A DNA stretch of 64,000 bases from Diplonema japonicum. Taxonomy: Eukaryota > Euglenozoa > Diplonemea > Diplonemida > Diplonemidae. Below the pieces are notes generated by a model. It worked only from the letters and a program-made list of their open reading frames with translations. It searched no databases and was not told where the DNA came from. Position numbers and translations under genes: made by a program. The stretch lies in NCBI GenBank assembly GCA_964019335.1, contig OZ025652.1:779177-843176 (forward strand), given 5' to 3'. This document shows, piece by piece, positions 21,942-34,368 of the stretch. Every line of letters starts with the position of its first letter. Within the stretch, counting starts at the first letter, position 1.

Positions 21942-24900
21942 ATGCCCGACGAACAACTGCAAGCTTCAATTTATAACAATGATGTTGCCATGTCACAATC
22001 CAGGGGCAACAGCAGCAAGCGGCGGGCCAAAACCCAGGAAGAGAAGATATATGAGATGCTGCACCACCCTGCTGGTGTGAACATGGAGCCGTTGCTGTTA
22101 AAAATGTTTACCTTTTTTAAGAACTTGGAGTATGCAGTGCCGAGACAGCTAACATGGATGGGTGTAATTATCGATATCATCCAAGTGACTGCTTTCGCTT
22201 TCAACCCCCATATGAACTGGGGCAGAATCTCTAAGTTTCTCAGTTACTTCGCCTACTTCACACATGTCCCGCTGTGGGATAGCAAGGAACTAGGTGTTTC
22301 ATATATGGGGTGTACTGTAATCTTGTGGGTGCTAACTGCCATATTGTTTGTCATTGTATTTACGTCATTCGTCTTTGGCACGAACACCGACACCAAAAAA
22401 GAACTCTTCTCACGCTTCCGATTACTTTTCTCCTTTGTTGGCAGTGTATGTTACATCCCTATGCTACAGTTCTGTCTCTCGTTCATGGTTTGCCACAAAG
22501 GGAATTTGTGGGCATTCTCGGGCGAGAGCTGTACAAGCATTAACGTAATTCACACAGCAGGTGCAGGTGTGTCGTTAGTGGTGCTGATTGGTGTTGCTGT
22601 CGTAGTCAATGCGTTTCTATACGATCTGAACCCCAGGTCGCTTCATAAGCTGGCACGGGCTGATTCGAAACTGGACATTCTCTCATTAGGACACAAGCTG
22701 TGCACTTGTGTGCTGATGCACCACTTCCTTGCAAGGGACGAGGTCCGATGGTACTGTTTGTATGTTGCATGCTCCTGCTTCATGATGGGCTGGGTGTGGG
22801 CCATACGCTTCCCGTACTACAATGAATACGCCACGTTCTTCCGTGTTCTGGGGATGTGGTTGGCATCGTACTTCGCGCTGCTCGGGCTCATCATGGAAGG
22901 CTATGACAAAGCTGATACAGATCTTGTGTTCGTGTTAGTAGGCTTCGTTGTGGTAACATGCGCTGCATGGTGCTGCTATGGAATCAGAGTCAGCAAGAAT
23001 TTCAGACGCTCCATGCACAACTTCCGCTACGACTGTGAACTATCGCTCCCGAACTACAACCTCCCTCGTGGGCTTGTGGAGACTGCGCTTATTGATTTTT
23101 GTGACGAAGAGGAACCAGAGGCAACCGTGCGCATCACATTCTGCGTCCCTGTGCTCGAGACCGTGGTGTTCGCCAGCGACTGCGAGATCTCGTGCAGGTT
23201 CCTCCGTTACTTCCATCGATCAACCTCCCTGGTGCCCACGCACACAATGCATCATTACGTGAACAGGATTTACCTAAAAGGGCTGAAAACCTTCACTCAT
23301 AATGGCCCTCTCCTCCTCTCGTACGCGGCTTTCTTAATATACTACAGAAAAGCATTTCCCGAGGCACGATTCATCCTGTCGCAGCTTGACATAACTGATG
23401 CGTGTGTATTCTCGCGATACCAGGCTTTCAAGCTTGCAAAGAAGCTAAAGGTTGACTCAACGCAGCTCGAGCGTTATAATAAAGCGAAACGGCTCCATAG
23501 AAATTGCTTGAAGAAGAAGATCGAGTTTTGGCGACTTTTGCAACCCAAGGAACTCGACAGAGAGGTGTTGGACTCTTGTGCATCGCAGATTTGCAACGAA
23601 ACTGATCAGGGGTTGACTGAGTACTTGTTGGCGCTGCGTCTCGAAGATAAAGACAAGCAGATTCACAAAAGCGACATCCGTATGATCGCTCACTACGGGT
23701 TGTTCTTTGAGCAAGTGATCCAGAACCAAGACTTAGCTGACAGGTGCTTTTGCGTTGGCTCAGAACTTATCAAAGTGAGGGAGCTGAAGGCGACACGTGG
23801 TGCGAAGAGGGCCGCCGGTTTCGACACCGGACTAGGCCAGCTCCCGTCTCATGAAGAGGCACGTTCGGTTGATGAGAACACACGAGACTCGGGGAGCTCT
23901 GGCAAAGATGCTATCGTGCAAGCGGGCAGGATGCTAAACATAGTTTTTGCCGCGCTTGCAACGCTGCTATCTGGGTTCCTAATTCTCGCCATTGTGATAT
24001 CGAACGTATTGAAACTGCTGGTGAGGTCAATCGAGGCTGCAGGCAAGGCACACTCGTATGCACTACAGGCCGTGGTGATGGTATCACAGCAGACGGAGCA
24101 TGACCATGCCAATCACGTCTGCCACTCGTGCACGATGTTCACTGTGGAATACCAAGCCAGCTTCCTCGCTGACACCGTTGATGCTTTGCACACGAACATG
24201 AACACTTTCTTGTGGGGGTCGTGGAGGCCACAGATGCAGAAGCTTGTCACACTCCTGACGACGGCTTACTTTCACAACGAGTACGGTCAAAAAGACGATA
24301 TGGCTCTCAAAAAAGGATCCACGTTTACCGGCTATGAGTCCCTTTGGACAATGACATATAGGTACATCGAGATCTTGCTCACTTTTAGCGGCACGACAAA
24401 TACAGTACACAAGGACGACGCGGACTATCACTTCATCACACATATCATACCTGATACATTTAGCGTATCGCTCAACAGGACAACCATTGCCTTTCTCGAT
24501 TGGAACAAGGCCACAAATGACACCACGAAGCAGGTGCTTTTGTTTATTTACTGCATCAGTGTGGCTCTTGTGGTGGCTGTGTTCGTGGCGCTAATGATCA
24601 AGTTCCTCGATGTTGAGAAAATCAAACAAAACATCCGGAACGTGGTCACAGTCATTCCCAAAAACCTGGTGGTCGAGTTAGTACAGCAAGCAAAAGAAGA
24701 TTTGAAGCGCTACGACAAGCACATGGTGAAACCTGAGTCCCTCCTGTCTCGGGATATTATGCAAGAAAACATGGCCAACAACTCCGGCAACTCCAGAGAG
24801 GAGGGGTTCCAATACGAGACTGGTTCTGAGGATGATGTCTATAACAAACAGGTGGAGAACAACATGGCCATCACGGACACGGCGCAAATAGATAACACGC

Positions 24901-27900
24901 AGGGAAAGAAGGACCTCGTCACAATGAAACTGAAAATTATCCTCATAGCCGTGCTACTGCTAGTGCTGTCATCTGTAGGGTGTTCCGGGTACATGTTGGG
25001 CATAGCGGATATCCGGCCTACGGTGTCTTCGATATTAGACACGAGCATGGTTGTTACGGAAGAAATTGGCCTCGTAAAGGGAATGCAGGAAGCATCATTT
25101 GAGTTTCTTGAAAATCCTGATCACAAGCACTACCTGCATTATGAGAAGAATCGGGCGAAGCTCTTGTTGAACCGGCACATTGCGCAGGAACTGATGTTCA
25201 CCACTGCGCCAGACACAAACGAGGGGGTGGTGCAGGGGGTCCAGAGTATACTTCATAACACGCAGGTGCTTTCCGGCATCTACCAAACTGGCATGAAAAT
25301 TGCCGTCTCCAATCTTGACGTTCCATTAACAGAGTTCCCCAATCTTGTGAACCACAAATGGTACGGTTCATATGTAAACTTTATCGGTCTTGAATTGGAG
25401 ACGTCGCTGCCTTTCCACGAGCGACTTCTGGTTAATCACAGCTACGACACGACGGATCCGACAGTGGACCACATGAAGCTGGCTAGATCCTATTTGTTTT
25501 CCGACTATGCCAGCGCTTCCACACAAGCCGTGTATGAAAGTTGTTTCAAGACAGTGACGAATGTGATACAATACAAAACCAACCTGATCGAAGATGATGT
25601 CACGATCATGCGCATTCTTGTCGGGTACGAGACTGGCGCTGCAGTTCTCGTCTCAGTGCTGCTGCTCATGGCGGTCTCTATGTCTAGGAAGTGCCCTTGG
25701 CGAATGGTCATCCTGGCAACTGGGTTACTTTTTGACATTGTCGCCTTGGTTCAAACCCAAGAATCGTTGAAAGCGCTTTCGGGTATCATAGACCATATTC
25801 ATACGGTGGAACACATTGACTCGATCTCTGCGCTGTCTGGTGAGATGCAAAAATTAGAAACCATTGTTGCTAACTTTGTCAATCACGGAGATCTGCTGTT
25901 CCACACGCAGTACTATGAGCACCTCAAAATACTAGAGAATATCAGAGACGAAGTAGAACGTCTTCTAGCCACGGAACATCTTGATACTGGTGCTCTGAAA
26001 GTTGGGATGGACGAGCTGCTTGGGTTGTGGGAAACTGCACACAAAATAAAAATAGTAGAGACCGGTCTTGACCCACGTATCACACACCACCCGGTCAATT
26101 ACCAGTGGGACGAGACTTCTTACAAACACGTCCCCGCTGACCTCTACCACTACTTCATTGAAGGTGTCGTGTTCACGAACTACACACATGATACGACTGT
26201 GCGGAAGGACGAATTGAACGCAATGGCAAAACACCTCGTATCGAGCCATTTCGTCTTCATGTTAGGAAACGAGCTGCATCATGAACTGATGAGAATCTTG
26301 AGGGACGAGAGCACTAATGTACGTACCACCTTTGATGCTTATTATTATGATCTCAGGAAATCTACCATAATAAGAATTGTGTGCGACACAAGCATGTGTC
26401 TCATGATGGTCCTTTGCATGATCAGCTTCCTGCGATCTGCGGTGTCCAACTCGCAGTCGAAAACAGTCACCTCGAAGTCGAAGTCCTCACCGCAAATGAT
26501 CGACGTCCAACTGAAGAAGATGGTGTATGCGCTCCTTATTGTGCTTGCACTGGTCACGGCGCTGTTTGCACTGTGTCTCTTCACCATCACGTACTCGTCG
26601 GATGTAGTCACCAGACTCCATGCTGCGTCGTCAAGAGAGTGGCTTACCGCAAGGTCGATGCTCTACGCCGACAAAATGATCACGGATAAGTACGAACACC
26701 ACCTGCACCGCGAAGAGCTGTTGGAAACAATACTTCAACTCACTGTAACTAATCACGAGCTGTACTTCTCTGCGAACAGCTACAATGGCGTGGGGATAGA
26801 CAGCGCTCAAGACAGCCTACTTTTTGGGACAAACGCTACTCTGCCGAATCCTTTAAGCGGCCAGTGCCCGCAGGCAAAGTATGATGACGTGCTCACAGAG
26901 CTCAAATATGGACTTCACAGCGCCACAGAAAAGTGGAGCACGTTGACATATTCGCTTACAAAGCTTGACCCTAACGACACGCATGTACTCATCGACACAG
27001 TTTCCAAGATGCGCACCATGTACCGGCCCCTCATGACAGGGCTGGCGCGCAGCACAGAACTGTACCACTCTGACGTGATCAGCACGATCGACACCAACGT
27101 CCTCACTGTCATTATGGCTGTATTTGTAGCTGTCATAGCCATGTTGTTTGATTTCTTCGCCATCTTCCGACCCATCATGGAAGAGCTAAGGAGTGATGAG
27201 CGCACCACAAAGCTCATCCTACGCTTGCTGCCTACATCTGTCACAGACATGCCTGAGGTTGCGGCGATGCTGGAGAATGGTCAATCAAGTAAGTCTGACA
27301 AGGACCTGGAAGTAAGTGACACTGTGGTGCAGATGTCGCCCATTCCCCTCATTGCCATCGACCACAACGGCATCATCATGAAGTTCTCCTCCGACGCCGT
27401 GAAGAAGTACTTCGGATATTCCACTATAGAACTAACTGGATCGAACGTTAGAGTATGAGAAGTAAAAACCCCACAACCTCTACAGGTGTTGATGCCTAGT
27501 GAGCACGCAGACAAGCACGATCAATATCTTGCAAACTACAGACGCACGGGAATCAAGCACGTGATCAACTCCACACGACAAGTGAGTGCAAGGAAGAAAG
27601 TATGCTTGCAATATATGAAACGAGTGCCCACACAGAATGGCGACACGTTCCCAGCGGAGATACTTGTGAGGCAGTTCAAGTGTTCTGGAGAGAATATGTT
27701 CATCGGTGTTATCAAGCCACTGATGAAGGCGCTGCACTTCCAGGCTATAGCAGCGAGGAATAAAAACATCCAAGAGATGAACATTGACGGCATGCTGTCT
27801 ATTGACCTGCAAGGCACAATACAGACAGCCAACGATGCTGTGTGTAAAATGTTCGAGTTCTCAATGGAAGAGCTGATCGGCGAGAATGTAAAGCTACTTA

Positions 27901-30900
27901 TGCCTATCGAGATCTCTCAAAACCACGACGACTACCTTTCTAGATATTTGGAGACACGTAAAAGGGCGATGATCGGAACGATCAGGAGGTCCAGGGGGCA
28001 GCGCAAGTCAGGGAAGATTTTCCAGCTTGAGGCTAAAGTGGAAGAAGTTAACACTGACCCTCCTGTCTACATTGGATACCTGAGAGACGTGTCTCTCCTG
28101 GCACAGCTGGAAAACCAGCACAAAATGTCTGACGCCATCACTAAACTCTCCATCACCCCTGTGATTATTCTGGACAGCAAAGGCATCATACTGACATTCT
28201 CACAAGCAGCCGAGAAGCTCTTCGGGTATACACGCGAGCAGGTTGTGAGCAAGAACGTCAAAATCTTGATGCCTCCTCAAATAGCAAGCCAGCATGATGA
28301 CTATCTCTCAACCTACATGGAAACGGGCGTGAAACATGTGATAGGGTCGAGCAGAAACGTCGAGGGCAAGGCCAAGGATGGGACCCCTCTTCCTTTGAAC
28401 TTATTTGTGGAGGAGGTGATACATGTGAACAGGGGCACCACCTTTGTGGCCTTTGTTACGGATCTAGCGCTCATTAAGAAGTCGGAGGCTGACACGTTCT
28501 TATACTCGGAAATCGACCGCCAGTCTCCCAACGGCACGATCACAGCAACACCTGACGGGACCATCATCTCCGCGAACCCCAAGACACTCTCCATGTTTGC
28601 TTACGACTCTCTAGACCAGCTCAAAGGGAAAAACCTTACTATGTTGATGCCTAAACAGTACGCTGACCATCACCCGGAGACCCTGGCAACTTACGCACGG
28701 ACAAGGATCAAGAAGGCTATCGACTCAACGCGGTGTGTGACAGGCTTGCGCTCCGACCGCATGACATTCCCTATCGAGCTGCGTGTTTGTGAGATCGAAA
28801 ATGGCGATGACACATTCTTCTTGGGTTTTTTGAAAGACCAAACGAGGGAGCAGCAACTGGAGGTGACGAACGGTGTCAACCAGATGGCGATGCGTGTGTC
28901 TGCAGAGGCAGTCATCCTCATAAATGAATATGGGCTCATCCAGCAGTTTTCGCCTGCAGCTGAGAAAGCGTGGGGGTACACCCCTGAGGAAGTTATTGGT
29001 AGGAATATTAAAATGCTGACACCGCCAGACATTGCTGCAAAACACGATGGGTATCTGAAGACCTACATGAAGACGCGTGTGAAACACATCATTGACTCGA
29101 AGAGGACGCTCGCTACTGTTTCGAAGGATGGAATGGAGTTCACAGCAGAAATACGGGTCGCAGAGGTGGAGATCCATGGTGAGTCGGTGTTCGTTGGATT
29201 TGCCAAGAACTGCACAAATGAGAAAGAGTGCAATGCAAAGTCTATACTCGTGAAGACCCTCGACGTGATGACACTTTTGGTGGTCGTCATCTGCAACAAG
29301 ATGGGCACCATTGTGAGCTTCAACGACAATGCAGTGAAGCTCTTCGGCTACGAGGCAAATGAGGCAATCGGGAAAAACGTAAACATGCTGATGTTGGATG
29401 AAACAAAAGCCGTGCACGATGGATACTTAGAGGACTACAGAAGGAAAGGGCCCACGAGAATCCTTGACAAGAATGTTAAGGTGGAGGCGAGGCATGCTTC
29501 TGGGAAGACGTTGCAGCTGGAGATCCTCCTCACAGAGCTGGAACTGTACAAAACGGGTGCTGTGCCTGAGCAGCTTGTGGCGGGCACTATGACTGATATC
29601 TCAGAACTTATCTCGTACGAAGAGATATCACGCGGTGTGAACACAGTCACTGATCTGTCTACCACAGCTGTTATTGTGATCGACAGCAATGGCATTGTTG
29701 GGAAATTCTCTAAGGCTGCCGAGAAGCTCTTGCACTATGAGTCATCGGAGGTCTTAGGATACAATGTCTCTACATTTATGCCAGAACCGCACAAAAGCCA
29801 GCACGACAGGTACCTGTCGACCTACAGGAAAACAGGTGTCAAGAAAATCATCGACAGCACCCTTAACGTCGAGGCGATAACCAAGGAAGGCAACCCTTTA
29901 CCTTGTCTCCTCAAGGTGGTCGAGGTTGTGACAAATGGGCAGTGTGCTTTCATCGGTTTTGCTGTAGACTACTCTGCCTTCTGGCAGGCAGAGCAAGCTT
30001 GCAAGTGCAACGATGTCATCACACAGTTATCAGAGACGCCTTTCATCAAGATGGATATGAATTGCATCATGCTCAGTATCAGCGAGACAGCATACACCAC
30101 GTTTGGCTACCCGTCTGGGTCACTGTTAGGGAAGAACGTAAAGATACTGATGGTATGGTAATATGGTGCACAGTGCGGTATTTTCTTTTTTCTCTTTCTC
30201 CACAGCCCAAAGAGATCGGGGATATCCACGACGGCTTCATCAAAAAATACATAGAAACAGGTGTTAAGAAGGTCATCGGGAGGGTATGACGCAAAACCTT
30301 AGCATCTCACGTTATAACACAGCCGCAAGAGCTCTACGCTGTTTCAAGGAAGGGCGAGAGGATACCTATTACGCTGATGGTGGCAGAGACCATTGGGAGC
30401 AACGGACAGAAGATCTTCTGGGGGAACCTGGCCGACAAACGGGAACGCCTGCTGATAGAGAAACAGCAGAAAATCAACGATAACATCGCCTTGAACTCCA
30501 TGCAGCCACTGATTTTGATCACACGGACTGGCACTATCGAAATGGGTTCAAACAGTCTATTCAAAACCTTCGGGTACGCCCAGGAAGAAGTGATCGGTTC
30601 TAACGTCAAGATGCTGATGCCTCCTGAAGTGGCGGAGAAGCACGACGGGTACCTTGCTAGTTACTTGAAAACCGGTAAGAAAGTAGTTTTGGACGCCAAG
30701 ATACGTCTAGACGGGATGACCAAGTCAGGTGAGAAGGTGCCGTTGTACTCATTTGTGAAAGAAATCAGCATCGGTGAGGGATGCTACTTCGGGTACCTGC
30801 TGCATGCCGGGCAAGGCTCGTCGCTGCATGCTGAGCAGAAGGTCACGCAGGCCATTCTGAACAAATCAATCCACCCCATCATCACTACCGATACCATTGG

Positions 30901-32388
30901 AATCATACAATTTTTCAACTTGGCCGCTCAAACAGAGTTCGGGTACGACGCAAGCGTGGTGGTGGGAAAGAACATTAAGATGTTGATGATTCCAGAGACA
31001 GCCAAGAGACACGATGAATACCTCTCCAACTACCTCAAGACAGGGAAGAAGACGGCACTAGGAAATACCTTGGAGGTGTGTTGTTATTTGTCTTCTCAAA
31101 ACACGCGCAGCAAATCGGAGTGTCGTCGACAGGCGCAAAGATACCTATCGAACTGATGGCGGAAGAGTTCGGAGAAGGTGAAAACAAGGTATGTCCACCA
31201 GCACCCGCACCACACACTGCACAGATCTACTCGGCTTACATAAAAAACCTGACTGAGAGCGAGACCTTGAAGCACACATTAAGGATCATCGACACCATGA
31301 TAGACCTGTCGCCTGTGACCATCATCCTCATCAACGAGAAATGCATCGTTACGAAATTCTCAAAAGCAGGTGAGACCTTGTTTGGCTACACTGAGTCGCA
31401 GATTTGCGGGAAGAACGTTTCCCTGCTAATGGAGGAAGAGCTGGCCAAGAAGCACGACGGGTTCATCAAGAAGTACCTCATACGAGGGGTGAAAACGGTC
31501 ATCGGGAAAACGACAACAGGTCTGAAAGGGAAGAAAAAGGATGGATCGCTGTTCCCTCTCGAGATCACCATTCAAGAGGTGCGAAAGGAGGGGATGGTAC
31601 CTGTCTTCATCGGGTGTCTTAGGGACTACACGGAGGACTTGGAGACAAACGATATCGTCGAGACAGGGAAGACCATCCTTCGTGCATCGATGTACCCACT
31701 CATCGCCATTACAGAGGTGGGCACCGTCATACGGTTCTCAGGCTCTGCGGAGGACTTGTTCGAGTTCAAAGAAACAGAGGTCATGAGGAAGAACATCAAG
31801 ATGATCATGCCGCCTGAGATCGCAAGTGTGCACGACGGATACCTGAAGCGGTACGTAGACACACGTGTGAAGAGGGTCGTCGACACGACACGTGTGGTGG
31901 AGGCCATGTCGAAGAGTGGGAAGAGATTCGAACTGCAACTGATGGTGAAGGAGATCCTCATAGGGGACAAACAGATGTTTGTGTCGTATGTGCGAGACTT
32001 GTCCGCAGAGAGGAACCACGCGTGGGAGTCACAGCTGTCAGAGGTCATCACCTTCGAGTTTGACGAACCGCTGGTGACGATAGACAGCGTGGGCATCGTC
32101 ACCAAGTTCAACAGAGCTGCCGAGACCATGTTCCAGTTCAATGCGGACCAGATCGTTGCACGCAATGTACGTGTTCTGATGCCTGATGATGTCTCCTCAC
32201 AACATGACAGCTACATCACTAGCTATCTCCGATCCTCTAACACCGCACCTCTTGAAGTCACCCGATCCGTCACAGCCGAGCGCAAAGATGGCACCCAATT
32301 CACCTGTCCACTCTCTGTGCGGGAAGTACGCCTTCAAGGACAGGAGTCTACCTTCACCGCCCGCTTCCACATCAAGGAAAGCAGCTAA
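21942..32388 (+). CDS. Giant multi-pass membrane protein with 13 tandem PAS domains (3,404 aa)
   Basis: Seven exons: 21942-27452, 27486-27599, 27636-30152, 30206-30283, 30323-31075, 31111-31188, 31225-32388. All introns are GT-AG, 33-53 nt, and several fall inside PAS repeats, where splicing restores the motif. The first about 1,780 residues hold roughly 15 hydrophobic helices in clusters (about 70-370 and 660-1740), with long loops between. The rest is 13 PAS repeats of about 120 residues, each with a GxIxxFSxAAExLFGY core and a shared extension (KNVKMLMPPEIA, HDGYLxxY, TG-K-VIG). This matches large tiny-macrocysts (TmcB)-like sensor proteins of protists. No kinase, cyclase or other output domain follows the last PAS. 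Probably a sensory membrane protein; the ligand is unknown. Confidence 0.92.
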
Positions 32389-32658
32389 CAAACAAAATAC
32401 TTTTCCAACGACACCTTTCAAAGAACTCTCATTTCTATGAGAGTTGCTTAACTAAACTGTTTCTTCTTTTTTTTATTTTTATGTGTCACCTTCAGTTGGC
32501 CCCATAACTAAGTCTGTAGTCTGAGGTATCCTGCATTGTTCCCATTGCTGAGTATTTATGTTTTCCCTTCTTTCTTTCTCTCCATGATCTCTTGTTAATC
32601 TCTCGCACAGGGAACGGGGTTCTTCAAAATCGTCGTTCAGTAGAAGTAGTCAGGAGGC

Positions 32659-34368
32659 ATGGGTGTGTGGGAATGGGGAAGATTCCTGGGGAAGGGTAGT
32701 TATGGCAGTGTTTATTTAGCGTTTGAGAAAGGGAAAGATAAACCAATGGCGGTGAAGGTGTTTGATCTGACTGGTGACATGAATGAGTGTGTTACATTGC
32801 TGAAGGAAGTGAAAGCGATGAAAAGGGTATCGGGACATCCAAACATTGTTCATTGCCACGACAGCATGTTTGACAAGAGGGGGAAATTGTGCATCGTGAT
32901 GGAGTTCATGAGTGGTGGCACCCTCAGTTCCCTCCTCAAGGCACGTGATGTCCTCAGCGATGACATTGCCCCCATCTGCGTGAAGCAGATCCTCGAGGGG
33001 GTTGCTCACCTCCACTCCCAGAACATCTTTCACAGGGACCTAAAGGGCGAGAATATTCTCGTGAAGACCGCCTCTGCAAAAATTCCGCACCTCAAACTCG
33101 CGGATTTCGGGAACTCTAAAATGAAAGCCGAAACCATCTCAGCATCCCTCACAGCACCCACAGCAGCCAAAACCCTCGCAGGTACCGCACTATGGATGGC
33201 ACCGGAAGTCATAAAAGCCGCCCAACAAGCACAAGAATATTCAGCTCAGAAGGCAGACATCTGGTCTCTTGGCATCGTGTCTTGCGAAGTCCTCCAACGA
33301 GGAAAGACTCCGTGGGGCGACTTCGACAACCCCGTACAGGCCTTGTTCACCATCGGGCAATGGGCAGGGGGTGAGAAGGGCAAGTCTCTCCCCCCCGGGT
33401 CGCCTAAGAATATCAGTCAAAACGGAAAGGATTTCCTGAAGAAGTGCATGTACGTGGACCCGCAGGACCGTCCGACAGCATCCCAGCTCCTCAAACACAA
33501 ATGGATGAACGTCACTGTTCCGGCACCCACCCCCCTCACCCTGGCAGACCTGGGCGACATCACCATCCAAGAGACTAGCGAGTTCTTCCCAGTCAACAAC
33601 GCGAAGATGCTGCACGAGCTGTGCACTGCAGCAAGCATAACGAGACCGGCGCACAAGCCTATGAAGAGCGAACCCGACTTCATCAGAACGGCGACGTGGA
33701 CGGAGGCACCACCAACGGAGGCACCACCAACGGAGTCGGACCAATCGGAGTCGGACGAGTCAGTCTTGTGTGAGGAAGAAGAGGAAGCCGAGGACGAAGA
33801 ATACGAGCAGGAAGAAGAAGAGGAAGAAGACGAGGAGGACGCGGAGAGCAGCGACGAAGGAGGTGTGCACATCAGCGCGTTGAATAACGGACTTGTTGAG
33901 TTTCAGGAAGTGAGCCCACTTCAGGCGATGCCCGAGAAGCAGTTCACGGTGCCTGGGGCGCAGGTGTCGCCTATCGCGAAGAGCCCTGTGGTGAATGCGC
34001 ATGTGCGGCAGAGAAGGTCGGTGCCTGTGGTGACGACGTCCCCGCTGACCTCTTCGCTCACACGCTCGAGGGGTGCGAGTCTTAGTTCCGAGATGAGTCA
34101 GAATTCGAGGATGCGTCCACTGCCAGACGACAACACTTCAGTGTGCTCGGGGAGTTTCAGCATGCCTTCTGTGAGGGACAGGCGCAATATGTTTGAAGGG
34201 CAGCCTGGCACACCTCTGGGGGGTGCCTCGCGTGCATCTACCAATGCCATCTCTCCTACAACCCCCCCTCCACGGTCGCCTGGTGCTTCTGTCAAGTCGC
34301 CAGGCGGTGCCTCGTCTGCAAGCAGAGTCTCGTACCTAACCAGGCAGTTCGAAGATATCAACATCTAG
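32659..34368 (+). CDS. MAP3K-like serine/threonine protein kinase (569 aa)
   Basis: Single-exon gene; the ATG lies after CAGGAGGC. The kinase domain starts almost at the N-terminus (about 5-285). It has P-loop GKGSYGSVY, the VAIK-type lysine in MAVKVF, HRDLKGEN, DFGNSK and WMAPEV, so all catalytic residues are present. The GTALWMAPEV and WSLGI pattern is of the STE11/NEK-like type. The C-terminal 280 residues are disordered: a strongly acidic Glu/Asp block at about 370-410 and a Ser/Pro/Arg-rich tail full of likely phosphosites. It follows the PAS giant by 270 nt, but physical coupling is not shown. Confidence 0.93.
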   Translation: MGVWEWGRFLGKGSYGSVYLAFEKGKDKPMAVKVFDLTGDMNECVTLLKEVKAMKRVSGHPNIVHCHDSMFDKRGKLCIVMEFMSGGTLSSLLKARDVLSDDIAPICVKQILEGVAHLHSQNIFHRDLKGENILVKTASAKIPHLKLADFGNSKMKAETISASLTAPTAAKTLAGTALWMAPEVIKAAQQAQEYSAQKADIWSLGIVSCEVLQRGKTPWGDFDNPVQALFTIGQWAGGEKGKSLPPGSPKNISQNGKDFLKKCMYVDPQDRPTASQLLKHKWMNVTVPAPTPLTLADLGDITIQETSEFFPVNNAKMLHELCTAASITRPAHKPMKSEPDFIRTATWTEAPPTEAPPTESDQSESDESVLCEEEEEAEDEEYEQEEEEEEDEEDAESSDEGGVHISALNNGLVEFQEVSPLQAMPEKQFTVPGAQVSPIAKSPVVNAHVRQRRSVPVVTTSPLTSSLTRSRGASLSSEMSQNSRMRPLPDDNTSVCSGSFSMPSVRDRRNMFEGQPGTPLGGASRASTNAISPTTPPPRSPGASVKSPGGASSASRVSYLTRQFEDINI

